Shown here: positions 37,291 to 50,422 of the stretch, piece by piece | Layout of the letters: every line of letters starts with the position of its first letter | Position numbering within the stretch: position 1 is the stretch's first letter | Source of the DNA: Girardinichthys multiradiatus | Taxonomy: Eukaryota; Chordata; Actinopteri; Cyprinodontiformes; Goodeidae | Length of the DNA: 64,000 nt | Reading direction: 5' to 3' | NCBI RefSeq assembly: GCF_021462225.1 | Contig: NC_061806.1 | Span: forward strand, 2,742,234-2,806,233 | Notes under the pieces: generated by a model | The model's input: the letters and a program-made list of their open reading frames with translations, nothing else | Database searches by the model: none | Told to the model about the DNA's origin: nothing | Translations under genes and position numbers: made by a program

Positions 37291-37750
37291 TTATGTCAAA
37301 AATTTATAATAAAAGCTTTCTTTCTCCCATCTGATTTTTACATTTTGATCCGGACACACATTCTCTCTGGCCATGTTTTTAATAAATATGATCTGTAAGG
37401 TCTGTTTGTGATGGGTGGAATGTTGAGCAAGAAAGCTTGGTACTTGAAGGGAGAACAGAGATAAAGTGAGAAATTAAGCTGAGAGTGGCAGAAACAGGCA
37501 TACCCATCCGCTGCATAAGGGATCTGTAGGGGGACTTAAAGACTTCTGCAGCCCCCTGCAGGTAGCAAACGCGGTGGAGCAGCTAATTATTCACCATGCC
37601 TTTATGCAGTCATGCTGCTGAGAAGTGTGTCGTGATTAATGCTTCTTCTACAAGTTGAAATCAGCTTTCACTCATTTGCAAATCTGTCAGAATGTTATTT
37701 AGGCCTCTTATGTTTAATTGTACATGTTTGTGTACTTTTAGACATTATCC

Positions 37751-37769
37751 TTTTTTTTTTTTTTTTTTT
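37751..37769. repeat. Poly-T run (19 T)
   Basis: Uninterrupted T tract. On the minus strand it could be the A tail of a lost retro-insert, but nothing recognisable adjoins it. Confidence 0.8.
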
Positions 37770-38873
37770 GCTGTTGTTTCTCCAAGGTCAAAATTAGATT
37801 TGCAAGTTTTTAAATTTTATTTCTGCATTAGGACCCCACTCCATGGTAAACCTGTAACATTTGTGATCTTGGATTCTAGTTATTTGAGAAGCACCTATTC
37901 ATTTGCTCTGTTTATCTTATTGAAACTATGTGGTAACAGAATCTGATGTCGCACCGTTTTTTATCTTGTTATATCTAAAAAAAATAGTATGTGGTTTTAA
38001 GCATATAAGAATTAAGCACATTTTATACTGTGTCAGTACAGACTAAGTAACTTTTTGACATTATGTCTTTCCTATTTCTTTTTTTTCCTATCCTAAGTGA
38101 TTTCCTAACCGTCTTGGACGTAAAGCTAAATGCTCTCTACTTAGTCTGTGAGCGTCCCAAAGAGGTAAAAAAAAATTACTGCCGTGTCCAGATTGTCCGA
38201 GACCTGGCTACAAAACAAACCCGAACTATCTCCGAGCTGACACATAATGTATCCCTCATTTTCAGGTTAGGGACAAATAAATATGCCATTTTATTTTATC
38301 ACTAAGTAAAATTGTGTCTTCTGTTATCTGGAGAACACCCGTCACATCTTTTGATACCGAAACGGCTGGGAGAAACCACGACTCCTTTATCAGTAATGTC
38401 TATCCAACAGTTGTAATCTTTTTCCATGGTAACCACCTGTTGTACTGGTTGATTGGCGATAGTCTCCATGAGTTGCTTCAGGTTTTAGCTCCGATAAGCA
38501 CACACTGCTGTGGACCTGGAAGGATGTTTACCGTGTTGTAAGAAGCTGTTTATTTTCTGTCTGAGAGTTAAAGTTCATTCATTTAGCCCGGAAGTCCACC
38601 GAGAGTCGGTTCAGTGATGCTTACAGAGTGGAACATTGCTGGTTTAGTAATTTAAAAAAATCTTTTTTTTATGAACCCTACAAATGCAGGCAGCTTATAC
38701 ACTTAGCATTCAAAGCCAATTTATTGTCCTAGCGAATGCCAGCAGAAATTTGTTGAAAAGCACTGTGTTTATGAGTTACTCATAAAAAGACAGCGTGCCT
38801 GTGGGAACATAAAGAATATGAATCTACTCTGTATCAGCATCCTCTCTGTGGTTCTCTAATAATCTAGTCTTAA

Positions 38874-39482
38874 AGGGGACACAACATGCTTTTAAACCAT
38901 TCCATGTCACACTTAAATTATTCAGTTGTGGTCTATATAAAGTGGAACTTCAATGCTTTGGTCTGAACTCCTTGGTATTGTAGCTCCACAGGCTACTCTT
39001 TCAGTAAAGTCTTTCAGTAAATCCTTTTTAATACTGGAGGAGGTTGATGAAGAGCTCGTCCTTGAAGTGGAGAAATAGGAAATTCTTCACTGATGTGGGT
39101 AGATTTCCATGAAAAATAAAAATTAACCAGGCACTTGAAAAAAGTTCTTATGCTGAGGGATGATGAATTGAATTGTGTGGGTTAATACACTCAACAACTG
39201 AAACTTGAGCTTAGACTACAAAACCGCAGCGATAAATAAATATGGTGGATACGTGAAATTGATCAGCTGGAAGTCCATGACCGTATTTAGCTGATCCGCT
39301 GCAAATACTGTGACATAACAGCTGGAAAAACGTAACAGATGATAGAGAAAATTGAACGGACTGAAAAATATGACCCAAACAGAATATATAGATATCTCTG
39401 CAACACCTTGAGACCTACAGACTCCAAGAACACAACAAAATATATCTAAGGGCTAAAAGGGTGGATTTTGCATATGTCCCCT
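38874..39482. mobile_element. piggyBac-like MITE with TTAA target sites
   Basis: A 609-bp non-coding element flanked on both sides by TTAA (38870-38873 and 39483-39486), the target duplicated by piggyBac transposases. The ends are inverted: AGGGGACA at the left and TGTCCCCT at the right, with weaker pairing further in. It has no transposase frame, so it would depend on an enzyme encoded elsewhere. Confidence 0.7.
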
Positions 39483-40168
39483 TTAAACTCGGTCTTTGAA
39501 CTGTTTTAAAGTCTTAAAGTAGAGATGTTTAATGCTTTACTGTAAGAAATGTGTGAAACTGATTCTACTTGTCTTTCTTCTCCATTTTCTCTCATCGGCA
39601 GTTAGCCAAGCTGACATGCATGTTTGAGCCATGGAGGCTGGATGTGTGAGCAAGGTCATTAGTGTGCATTAATTATCCTTGCACACAGTGTCTGTGCATA
39701 GGATGAATGATTAGCCTTTTAATACATTTCCCCTGCAGAGAGAACTGCTGCATCTTCTTACAGTGCTTTCCGAAAGAACTCAGAGGCAGTCATATATTCT
39801 GTCATAAACTAAAGAGATTCATTTAAGTCAAGTAATAATAATAAAAACCGCAACATAAAGTCAAACCCTTTGGGGTCATGATGTGTCAACACTGAGTGAA
39901 GAAATGGGTTAATTAGAGGTGCTTGAAGATATTGAGGCATGCTGTTATAACACAACCACTCTCACTTCCAGTGTGGGTATCACTTCCTCCTACAGTTATA
40001 CACAGAGATTCATTCAAGTTGAAAACACGTTTGACTTCCTGACTTCTTACTGATACAGACTGAAATATTCCAACCTAACTGGCTATTTATTTCTCTTTAA
40101 CATTTCGCCTAGCTCTGCTTCTCCACAGTGAGGACTGTTTAAAGACCCAGGTCAATGGAAGACTAATG

Positions 40169-40510
40169 GCCCTTTTCCATTAGAACCCTCTCTGTGTGGC
40201 TCAGCTCAGCTCTAATAGGTTTTTAGGGTTTTCCATCCATAGTAGTTACATGTACCAGCCCCTTTTTTAGGACCTACTTGGAGTTGGCTTACTTGGTACC
40301 AAGTAGGGCTGCAAACGCAACGTCAGAAGACTGTCAGTCGCTGATTGGCTAGGACAAGCAGTCACTGGTTGCATCACTAGAGTGACTCGGTTGAGGGCTG
40401 CTCACTGGTATCAGCAAACACCAAAGCAATGTCGTAAGAAGAAAGACGCTATTGTAAAATGCTGTCAAGCGATTACCAGACCCTCAGGACGTTATCTACG
40501 GGTACCACGG
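40169..40510. mobile_element. hAT-like MITE relic
   Basis: Begins 'ggcccttttccattagaacc' with 'ctcagctcagctct' following, the left-end pattern of the hAT-like MITEs here, and includes 'aagactgtcagtcgctgatt'. The right end was not identified. Confidence 0.45.
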
Positions 40511-40692
40511 TAGGGATGGGTACCAAATTCAATATCTTTTTTGGTACCGACTGAATTCCATCAGTAGTACTGAGTTCAGATTTACGTAACATCAAACCTT
40601 ACCATGTTTCGGTACTTAAAGGCATCATTGTGACACCGAGGGAGGGCGATTTCCCTGCTGGACAGCTTTGCACGCTCAAGAGCATAATGACT

Positions 40693-40830
40693 ATGGCTAT
40701 GGATAGAAAGCTCTCGAAAGTATGGCTCTACTTTTATTTGTGATGCAATGTGCAAGGCCAGCGGCGGGAATTCTTCTACTCTGAGGAAGCATCTGCAGCG
40801 TTTACCCTACATCTATTCAAGAGAATCACG
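40693..40830 (+). pseudogene. Fragment of a BED-finger transposase (hAT type), frameshifted
   Basis: One frame reads MDRKLSKVWLYFYL and then meets a stop. One base further the frame continues as CDAMCKASGGNSSTLRKHLQ. The order (K-V-W-x-Y-F, a Cys pair, G-N-S-S-T-L-R-K-H-L) is that of the BED zinc finger at the N-terminus of hAT transposases. The second His position is not preserved. No catalytic domain follows. This is a short relic. Confidence 0.55.
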
Positions 40831-42389
40831 GCATATAGTAATATTATGTTTTAACAGTTAATGTCATTCATTTTAATAGATCACGTCGTGGAAGATTGCT
40901 GTCCCTGCGTTGTCGCTACTCTACTTTCTATGGCCACACTTGACAAAAACTGGACCAAAACATACTCTGTGTCACTGACGCTGACACACTGAGTTACGTG
41001 CGCTCGCACGCAGGTGAACACAAGCTCCTGACAGCGGACAGAAAAACATGCCGCTAAAACCTAGAAAGCAGGCAAGAATATCTGCGGTTTAAAAATCGCC
41101 AAATTTAGTTTTGATGGCAGCACTTCCTCTCCTGCGTGCAGCAGCAGAGCAAACTCTCCTCCTCCTGGTACATAAGGCGAAGGTAGAGGTACGCAAAATA
41201 GCCCAAGTGTTTCATGCCCTGCCTGACATGCAGCTAAAGTCCAGTCACCACCAAATAAAAGGTTTTGACCTGGCTTGGCTGTCGGAGGTGAAATAATGTA
41301 AGACTGAACTTGGTAAGGAAATACAAGCAAGAAAGAAGGAGATAAAAGATGTGATAAAGAGACAGAAAGATGGAGAAATAAAGATGGAGAGACAGTTAAA
41401 GATAAAGTAAAAAGATAGATATAGTAGGTAGAAGATAAATAAACATTTCAGAGTTTTTTTTTTTCGTAAGAATGTTCAGTCGAACATGTAGACAGCTTAA
41501 ACAGGCTGCAGTCAGAGGAATCCATGGGCCCAGCCATTTATATATTCTTCTGAGTGTGTGTGTGTGTACATACACTGACCTGGTTAAGCACAAGATTTTT
41601 GTCAAGGCTAAAGAGACAATTTTCTTCAGCCTCAGATCTACGGCTACAACTGCATTCAGCACCGTTAGCACGCCTGCATTCGTTAGCAACTCGTCTGCAG
41701 CCAACAACGTGGCTGGGTTTTAATTTGTGCATTACATCTCAGCCTCTATCCTGACCAGATATTATGTCTCCTCTGGTCAGGTGCGTATGGTGCCTATGAG
41801 TGCGAAGGTCGTGGTTGAAGTTGTTCGGTGAGAGCAGATGCTTTACGTGTGTGGTCCGGACAGAACCAGTGAGGCACAGACAATATCCTGCTTTCCCTTT
41901 AATCCACTAGTGATTGCCTACACTAAAGAAAAAACTGGTTTCATACTGTAATCCCTGATTGTATGAGTATAGGCGCAGCCCCTTAAGCTCTGGGCCTCAC
42001 TGGTTCCCAAACAGCTGAAGAAAAAAATCCTATTTAGGAGCAGATTGTCCAGTCTCAAAATAATTTCTACTCAGTGAGACCGGCGTGGGGCCCACTCAGC
42101 AGGTGGGCATGGACTAAATCTTTTCAGTGCTTGACTGCGTGTGAGAGATTAACATAATTCCGAAAATGCATAAATACAGCCTGTAAAGGGTATTTCTTAC
42201 AGACCCAGTGTTTAAAGACCCTAAAAACGCCTCTGCTGGGTGAAGTCATCATACAAACTGTTCTATTCTTGGATGTGCAGAAGAAACTGTACTCTTTAGT
42301 GATAACACTTTTACATTAAGTATTTCTGTGCCATAATAGCATTTGTATTTTCTGATACTGGACTAGTGTTTTAATAGAATTTAATGTCC

Positions 42390-42500
42390 TGTCTGGCAGA
42401 AACAAAAAGGAACAAGAAAGAGAGAGAGGTGGGGCAAAAATGAGAAGGGGAGAAGGAGAAAAGAATACATGAGAGATTAGAGAGAAGAGAATACCAGAAA
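42390..42500. repeat. Purine-rich (GA-rich) tract
   Basis: Plus strand almost entirely A and G, with repeated AGAGAG, GGAGAA and GAGAAG words. A similar but shorter A/G tract is at 41325-41420. Adjacent to the C-rich block that follows. Confidence 0.6.
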
Positions 42501-42649
42501 ACACCCTAGAAGACTTAATCTACACCTCCAGAATCACATATATTACAACAGCAAAGTTACCGAAAAGTGCATGGAATGCAACGAATGGAAGGTGTATTTA
42601 GTGGTAACTGCGGCTAAATATAGAACATCAGTGTATCTGTTAACACCTG

Positions 42650-43930
42650 AGAGGAGAGCCCCAGGGGAACCACCTAAAAAGAAGGAAAACCTTATCTATG
42701 CACCCAGCAGCCGCAATGAAGAAGCCCCAGGGAGCTGCAGTGACGAGCCCACAGGACCAGCCGGCAGCCGTCTACGCTGGTGCAGATCCAGAAATGGACC
42801 CAGAGACCTGAGACCCCTTGGCACATCACCCCCCTAGTAGAGACCCAACCGAGCCAAGGGGCAAGCACCCACTGGGAGTGAGCCGGCGCACACCAAAGCA
42901 CCTAGCTCTGGACACCGAGAACCATCAATACACCAGCGGGCAGAGACACCAGCCACCGGCAGTAAGTGTGGCAGGGAGGAAACAGGCCCTACATTTGATG
43001 GGGGCCTAAGCTGATCCAGGAGAGGGAGCAGCCCAAGACCCAACCTGGCTCAAAAACAGGCGCACACAGACATAATCACTCATTCCCACCCTCATGCGTA
43101 CACATGAGGAGACAGGCAGACCGCCCCAGCACCTGAACCTGGCCCGGACCCCGACCCACCACCCCGACCCCAGTCCCCAACAACCCCCATCCTCATCCAG
43201 AGAGGGGGCCATGTACAAAAGAGGGGTCTACATGGTCCAAACCAGCCTACCAACCAGAGCCGCCACAGAATAAAATAGTTCCAACTCCCCAATGAATTCC
43301 GATCCTAACCCATGAGCCCCCCACCACCAATGAACGTCGACCCAAATTTCCCCACAGGGCCACCCCCAACCAGGACACAGATATCGGACACCAGCCCCCA
43401 AACCCAAACGCCATGAATCCCCTCCCCACGGCACATGGGCACAACCCCCACAGATGGGCAGATTGAGGCGACTGTGGCTCAGTAGGAAGAGTAGTCGTCT
43501 TGCAATCAGAAGGTTGTGGGTTCGAATCCAGCTTCCTCCTGCCATAGGTCGATGTGCCCCTGCGCAAGGCACTTAACCTCAAGTTGCCTACCGATCTGCG
43601 TATCGGTGTATGAATGTGTGAGCGTTAGTGAGTGCAATTGGGTGAATGTGGCGCTAGTGTAAAGCGCTTTGAGCGGTCTGTATGACTGGAAAAGCGCTAT
43701 ATAAGTTCAGTCCATTTACCATTTACAGATGACACACAGCGCGCTGCGACAACAAGGCAAGGGCCACGCGCAACGCCACCAAGCCCCCGCCCACAGTCAC
43801 AACACGGCAGACACCGTCAAGCACCGAGCTCACAACGGAACCCTCAACCCCACACCAAGATGGGACAAATTCACCTGGCAAGAGGTCCCCAGCCAGCGCA
43901 AAGCACTTTGATAATTTTACTATAGATGTG
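42650..43930. repeat. C-rich block interrupted by a SINE
   Basis: The plus strand is strongly enriched in C and A over G and T, with many CCC and CACC words (for example 'cccaaccaggacacagatat'). The bias resumes after the SINE at 43468-43726, so the SINE inserted into a pre-existing block. Long open frames on both strands follow from the composition and have no recognisable product. Confidence 0.6.
43468..43726 (+). repeat. tRNA-derived SINE, copy 2
   Basis: Head with an A-box-like TGGCTCAGTAGG (43475-43486) and a B box GGTTCGAATCC at 43519-43529, the internal RNA polymerase III promoter elements of tRNA-derived SINEs. The body contains 'caaggcacttaacctcaagt' and 'aaagcgctttgagcggtctg', and the tail is 'agtccatttaccattt'. 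Short ACAGATG matches flank it (43450-43456 and 43725-43731) and may be target duplications. Copy 1 lies at 7575-7829 on the other strand. Confidence 0.88.
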
Positions 43931-46900
43931 GCGTCGTCCATGCTAACATTCTGGCGAGCAATTGTCATCCGATCATTTGAAAGATGTCATCCAAACAACT
44001 CAAAATGGCATCATATGATAAATTAAATCAATTTGATTTGAGGTAACTAGAGCTGAATGAAGTTAAAGAAAGTCCACCATCCTTCCTAAACCTTGAGCTG
44101 GCACAGTAGCTGTTTAGGGAGCAGGTACTCAGGAAATTAATCTCTATGTAAGGCTCTGCCAATGAGGATGCAGGTCCAGTCCGTTGACGCCGATTGGCCC
44201 CACAGTCATTCAGGTGTAAAATTACATTATCAAATAAATGGTCATGGGGAAAAATCACTGCTCTGTAAAAAACTGAACATCTATTTTAATTGAATTACTA
44301 TAAACTTTTGTATTCAGCAATGCTTTCAGTTTAAAAAGACTTGCAAACATCACATGCTTCAGCAAACCAAAGTGATCCAACATGAAATACAGAAGAAAAT
44401 AAACAGCTGCATGTATTTCACCTTTATTCATACAGGTAAGTCTCATTGAGTCACAAGGTCTCATTTTCTAGAGGGACCTGTTTTTCGTTATGCTTCACAA
44501 ATCTTTTAGGATGACTGAGATATGACTTCTTTTAATTTATCTATTTAGACTTGTACTGTGTGTGCCTGCTAGACTTAGCCTGGCTAATTACGATAAATAA
44601 AAATTAAGGGCAGTTGTTCCTCACAAATATTTTTTTTTATTACATTTGTCTGATATATTTTCTTTCTATCAAGGTGTTTTTTTGTTTCCTGATGTCAGAC
44701 TTTCTGCCAGTTAATTGGAAATAACATATTTCTGAACCTTTTAGGTGTAAAGGAGCAGCAGCCTCTTTCTCCTTCTCTACCTCTTAGATTTGGTGGTGGA
44801 CATTTTGGTTACATACATGTATAATTTTTATAAATCTGCTATCTCCACTTTACAAAGAACCTTCAATGGACAGCATTTGCCGGTACAGATCAAAACTTCA
44901 GATATACTTGTTCTTAGAGCTTCTGCTGATTTAGAGTAGGTGATAATGGAAAAGGGGCATTAGCTACAGCTATTAATCCAGCTCTGCAGTGAGACTGTTG
45001 CTCAACTGACCATCCTTTGGGGTCTGACTGTAACTGTTTGTCAAATTGTAGCGTCATGTGTTTACTTTCTACATTACCACAGTAACAATGTGATGCTAGC
45101 AAACACAGCTCCTCTGTTATCAGTTGTGTATATTTAAGTGAAGCTGATGGCCAATATTTTAAAAACATTGTAAATATTGGCTTAATTATCAGCCGACCTG
45201 CCTTTAGTTATAAACTAACTAAATACCCATTTTCTAAGTTACTCAATGATTGCAGTGTAATTTCACAGTGTATGTTGTAACATGTTTGTTATATCTACCA
45301 TTAGATTATCATTTAAGAAATTCTTTAGTTGGCAAGAAGGAGAACAAAACCAGTGCTTGATTTGACTCGTGTATAAAAGCAGCAGCCTTCTGGGTGGGAA
45401 CTCTAACCTGCAACAATGTCTCTATGTTGATACACACTTGCTAAATCCCAAGTGTACAAGCAGGATGCAGAACTTCTCCTATAACAGCTGCCAGTAGATC
45501 ATTCGTATGTGTTAAGTACTGTTATTGAGGTGTTGAAAGAAATCAGAAATTATTTAGGACCAACCCTGGGTGGAGTAGAGAGGTGAACCTCATGCTTTAG
45601 GGTTGCCTTTAACCATGAAGTTGTTGTGAACCAATTCAAGCTGGAAATCTGACCAGTATACTCTGCAAGGTTGCACTGGATGATTGTAGAAATTAGCAGA
45701 AGCAATGTGCAGAAAGGAAAACAGAAGCTATTCAATGTAAAAAGAAAACTGCCATTACCAATGAGGAACTGTAGAAAGCAAATACAGCTGACTGAATCAG
45801 CAAATGATTTACTAAAGAAATACAGAAAGCAAAAGGAATAGAAGAAAAAAAAACGTCTTTTAAAAATATAAGAGAAGTTTGTAATCTGTTTATCACAGAA
45901 CAATGTGGCAGCCTTTTTCAAAATGGCTGCCATATTGCTTTTATCCCACCGTGCACGGTTCCTTCCTTAGCTACCCCATTATTAAGAAACAGAATTATAA
46001 AACCTTTCTGATCTACGTCTTGGAAATTCATTTTAAGGATGAAGAGTAAATTAAGAGTCTGCAATACAGACAGTAAAAGTGAAAGATATGACACTAAAGC
46101 CTCCTGTTAATCAGATAGCTACAGCACTTGAAGGCAGTGTTGGAGAGGATATCATCTGTACTGGTAAATCTGTCTTCTTCTGGGGTTGTGTGAGGCGGAG
46201 ACCAGCTGTAACAATGTGTTGAGAGCTGCTTTTTCTTCTTCACGCTATCAGAGAGAGAGAGAATAGTTTCCTGCAGCATGGAGAAACTGCTGCAGTGTAT
46301 ACAGGAGGTGCTCAGCCTCTCACGCTTTCTGTTATGGACACAAACTCAGATGCGTATGTTCTGGGTCACACTGCACCAGCAGTGGCCTCACAGACTCTGA
46401 GAAACTATGGCAGAGAAACATGGGCTTCAAAAGCTTAAAGATGCAGACGGGTGTTGACGACAACAAGCAAGACCATTAGAGGCTTTAAATCTTTGTACAA
46501 TGCTGACATGTTTATTTAATACATGAGAGTGTTAAATAATGTGGGAGTCCACCTTTATGACATCATTGCATCTAGGGCAATATGAGAAACAGACTGTAAT
46601 ATTACTATCATAACAGGAATATGATACAGAGAAGAAATTCACTGATAAAAACTTATGCATATCTGTTTGTATGGTTAACCAGAGCCCAATGCTGTCTGTC
46701 TCCTCATGTGTATTAGACAGGCTGAATAATGTGGCTGGTTTGCCTTGCAGAGATAAAACACTCCTGCTTATCTGACTTTGTAGATCAGGTTTACTTCAGA
46801 TCATGGCTTAGAAAAGAAGAACCCATGATAAAGCTGTGAAACCCTGACAGCATGCATGTACGGTTAAATCAGTGACAGTTGTGTAATCTAAGAAGCTGCA

Positions 46901-49814
46901 TAGACAAGGTTTTCGTTCTTTTTAGGTCAAGGTTCTAGAACTGATGAATGAAGAACATTCACATGCATCGACCCGTTGTTTTAAAGACATATCTAACTTT
47001 ATTGTTTAATCCTCAGATAACCAGTAACATGTTTAATTCTAGGCAAGCAGAGTTAAGGCAGATGTGATTGGTCTTCAAAATGGTGCCTCATTATTTTAAA
47101 ACTGCAACATTAGGCTCTGTGAGGGAAGTTCATGGGAAGAACATTATGGAAACCCTGTCATTATGTTTGCAATCAGCAGGTATGATTGATTTATTGTAGC
47201 CGAGTGCAAACCAGGCTGTAACCGGAAATTTGGACCTGTCAATCTACTTACAAAAATAGACATTTGGGACCTGAGTGCAGAGATTTAAGAGTTTTGTGAA
47301 AAGAAAGACAAGGACATCCCAGAGCTATCGGAGGCACCCTGGATGGCAGATCTGGCCTTTATTGTTAATGTGACTGCACTAATGATCTAAAAGAAGTCAG
47401 AAGTAGTTTTCATGTTTCCATCAATAACAGCAATCAATTTGAGATAAAATCATTATAAGCACACCAGAACTTAAGAGTTACTGAACAAACACTCATTTAT
47501 TTATCTGTCCATGTATATATCTATATATTTATATTTCTTTCCATTTTTGTTTCTCACCTTCTGTCATCCATTTGTTCATCTCCACCTTTTAGCTTCATTT
47601 ATCTGCCTGTCTTCATCTGTCTACAACTATCAGGGCTGGGCAGTTATTACAGTTCTTAAGCAGCATTAATTGTACTGTTATATGTAACTTAAAAGTACTT
47701 CTATATTAACAAAAGTGTAGCAAGATTTGATTTGCAATCAATTCCGGTAAATAATGTGCCGATTAACGGCAATATTCTAAAGTAAATACTCATTGATTAT
47801 GGTTTAAAGGTTGATCAAATATACAGCTGAATAAGGAACCACAGCTAATGAATAAAGGACATGTCTGAACCTTGAGACACTTTACAGTCTCTGATATTTT
47901 GTTCATTTGTTCAGTTTCTCCTGATGCACATGTAAATGACAGAGAGAGGTAGATGGATCTTATTTAGAAATCCTGCCTCTGTTTGTCATGATCATTTAAA
48001 AGAATGGCTCGTTCATCCATTTTTTACTGAAATAAAGGTGGCTTTATTTAAAGTGTGCTCATAAAACACAGCACCAGGTAAATCAGAGCTTTGGCCCTTA
48101 CGCGCTTCCATACAAGGGCATAAACTACTACAGCTGATTTCTCATACTGTTTATAAGATGGAGAGAGAGATGGTTAGTACCTATCTCTAAATAGATGGAT
48201 AGATACTATGCATATGTATGGAAGCTGTTGCTGCAAATGGTGGGACAACCAGTTTTTGGGTTTAGGGGGCTATTACTGTACCTTTTCACACAATAACAGG
48301 TTGCTTTGATTATTTCTTTTTCTTTAATAAATAACATCCTCATTGGACAGCTGCTTTTTGCATCAACTCAGGTTGACTTGATAGTGATTCTAAATCGTCT
48401 CTGATCTATATTCCGCAACACATGACAACAAAGCAAAACCTGGAGAAATCTGTGAGGATTCAAATACTTTTCACAGCACTGTATATGTTCCTATAGTCCT
48501 TAATGAGAATTTGGAAGATACTGCTTTCGCTAAGTCAAGGTTTTAGAGAAAACCTGGGATTAGAAATCAATCAAATGTTAGTGCACCTCTAACAATAGAA
48601 ATTATGTTACAGTCTCAAATAAAGATGTCTTAAATCATTTTGATGATTTTCGGAGAACTGATGAAGCTTAGTCCTCCAAAGTGCATTACGGCAGTATCAA
48701 GTGGCAAATTACCACAAATACAGAAAGTTGACGCTTGTTTCTGATTGTCTGTCAGATCCAGTTGGTAGATGTTGTACGGTTGTTAAAATGTATCAGAGAC
48801 TCAGCAAACCGTTTCTCCTGTTTATGACGTAGACTAAACTGGTTAATCTGTACTCTGCGGCTAATTTTCAGTGTTTTCCGAGGAAGCTCCAACTCTATTT
48901 CCCATTCCTCTTATCCTGCAAGTGTCTCTCCAAACTGCAAGGCTGCTGAATCAATAGTGCAGTGAGATGCAGGCACTAAACAGCCCATGATAAAATCAGA
49001 GCAGGATGCGTTTGAGCCAGCAGGCCATGCTGTGTTTTTATCCACTCGTGGGTTGTGTTGCCTCTTATTCCTCCTAGTTACATCCTGGACTCTGATCTTT
49101 CATTGCTGCCTGTTTTAAAGCTGTTTGAATGCCGATCATCCAGAGTAACTTTTATATTCAGTCTCCTCAGTGTTCCTCATCATGTCCTTAATAATATTAA
49201 TTAACTGTTCAGTGCAGCGATAGGTCAGAAATAACTAAGTTATGGTCAGCCAGCTGTAGACCACCTGTGCCCCAGATTGTGCCTGTGGGAGCCATTCCCT
49301 TGCCTGGCTTTCCTATTCTGACATTGTTTTGTCTGTTGGCAGGACCCTGAGCTCCCATTTATTAAAGGGGGTGTCTCGTAAGACCCAATAAGGGAAAGTG
49401 ACAGATTCCTGCAGGATTGTTTGGCCCACTGTGCATCTCTGCTAAATTGTCTCCCTGCATGCGTCAGTAGATTTTCTATCAGATGTATTTGCCCTGCCTG
49501 TTAAATTCTTAATGTTTCCTTTTGTGGTCCACTTTCACCAGCTATCACCTTCAAGCTTGGGTCTATGGAAGGGGAGGTGTCATGGGAGTTCTGCAGGGAC
49601 GGAAGCTAGAATGCAGTTGAAAGATGGACTAATGGATCCCAGGAAATCATCTCTAAATGGATGTTTTCTTCCTCTCCTAAGTCACTGCAGAGTTAGACAG
49701 AGGGATGGTTGGATTATTAACTGCCCAGACAGACATGTTTGGTGAAATATTGGCACCTGGACTAACAGGTCCAGTGCTGGATTGGGTTTCTTGAAGTTTC
49801 CATTTCACAGACAC

Positions 49815-49829
49815 TCACACACACACACC
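49815..49829. repeat. (CA)n microsatellite
   Basis: Short run of CA dinucleotides. Confidence 0.75.
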
Positions 49830-50422
49830 ACCCTCCCCTCTCCTGCCTCAGCAACCATCTCCCACAGTGAGGATTACACCCTCATGGCACAGCAGTGATT
49901 TCACTTAGTGGTGAATGCCCAGCAGCAGCTGGTCCTGAAACAGAAGACAGGACGGGTTCAGCTTAGAGGAAAAAGTAAAGTAATAAAATGCATGAGGTCT
50001 GTTGCTTCATGTGTTGACCCATGGCCACTAAGGGATTGACTGTTAGGTGACATCTACATTCTCCTTCTGCCCATGCAGGATGGGGTCCTGAACCGTTTAG
50101 GCTAAAGTCTGATGACAGTTGCATTTAATTAATAGTGAAGCACTTAGGCTGTTTTATATAGCTGAAGACGGAGTAGGAGATTTATCGCTGCTATCCTCTC
50201 AGCTCTGGGGCATTTAGAAAACGCATATATTTTAGCTTGTCTTGCAGGTGGTTGGGACATCTACCAGCACGGTCTGTATGAGATCACCTGGGTGTGCTCT
50301 AGTGTCGTAGTCAGAAGATTTTTACTGTGGTGGCCAAGACAGGAAGAACCTTTTATGAATGATGCACAATACACAAGCCAATCCCTTTCTGCTCCATAAC
50401 CCTGAACAGGAATGAGCGGGTA

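Noticed and set aside
38080..38300. Possible exon-like stretch with a long open frame
   Set aside because: No similarity to UBE2E proteins and no convincing splice sites; left as intron.
43475..43545. tRNA-like sequence with A and B boxes
   Set aside because: It is the head of a SINE: the cloverleaf is not intact, and the body and tail match a second copy at 7575-7829.
42571..43582. Several overlapping open frames on both strands
   Set aside because: They follow from the C-rich composition and the SINE; the proteins are low complexity and overlap each other.
45550..45933. 127-codon minus-strand frame rich in Phe and Ser
   Set aside because: A low-complexity translation of AT-rich intron with no recognisable domain.
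48410..48495. Tc1-like terminal words ('caaatacttttcacagcact')
   Set aside because: Too short to define an element; no partner end or transposase sequence was seen nearby.
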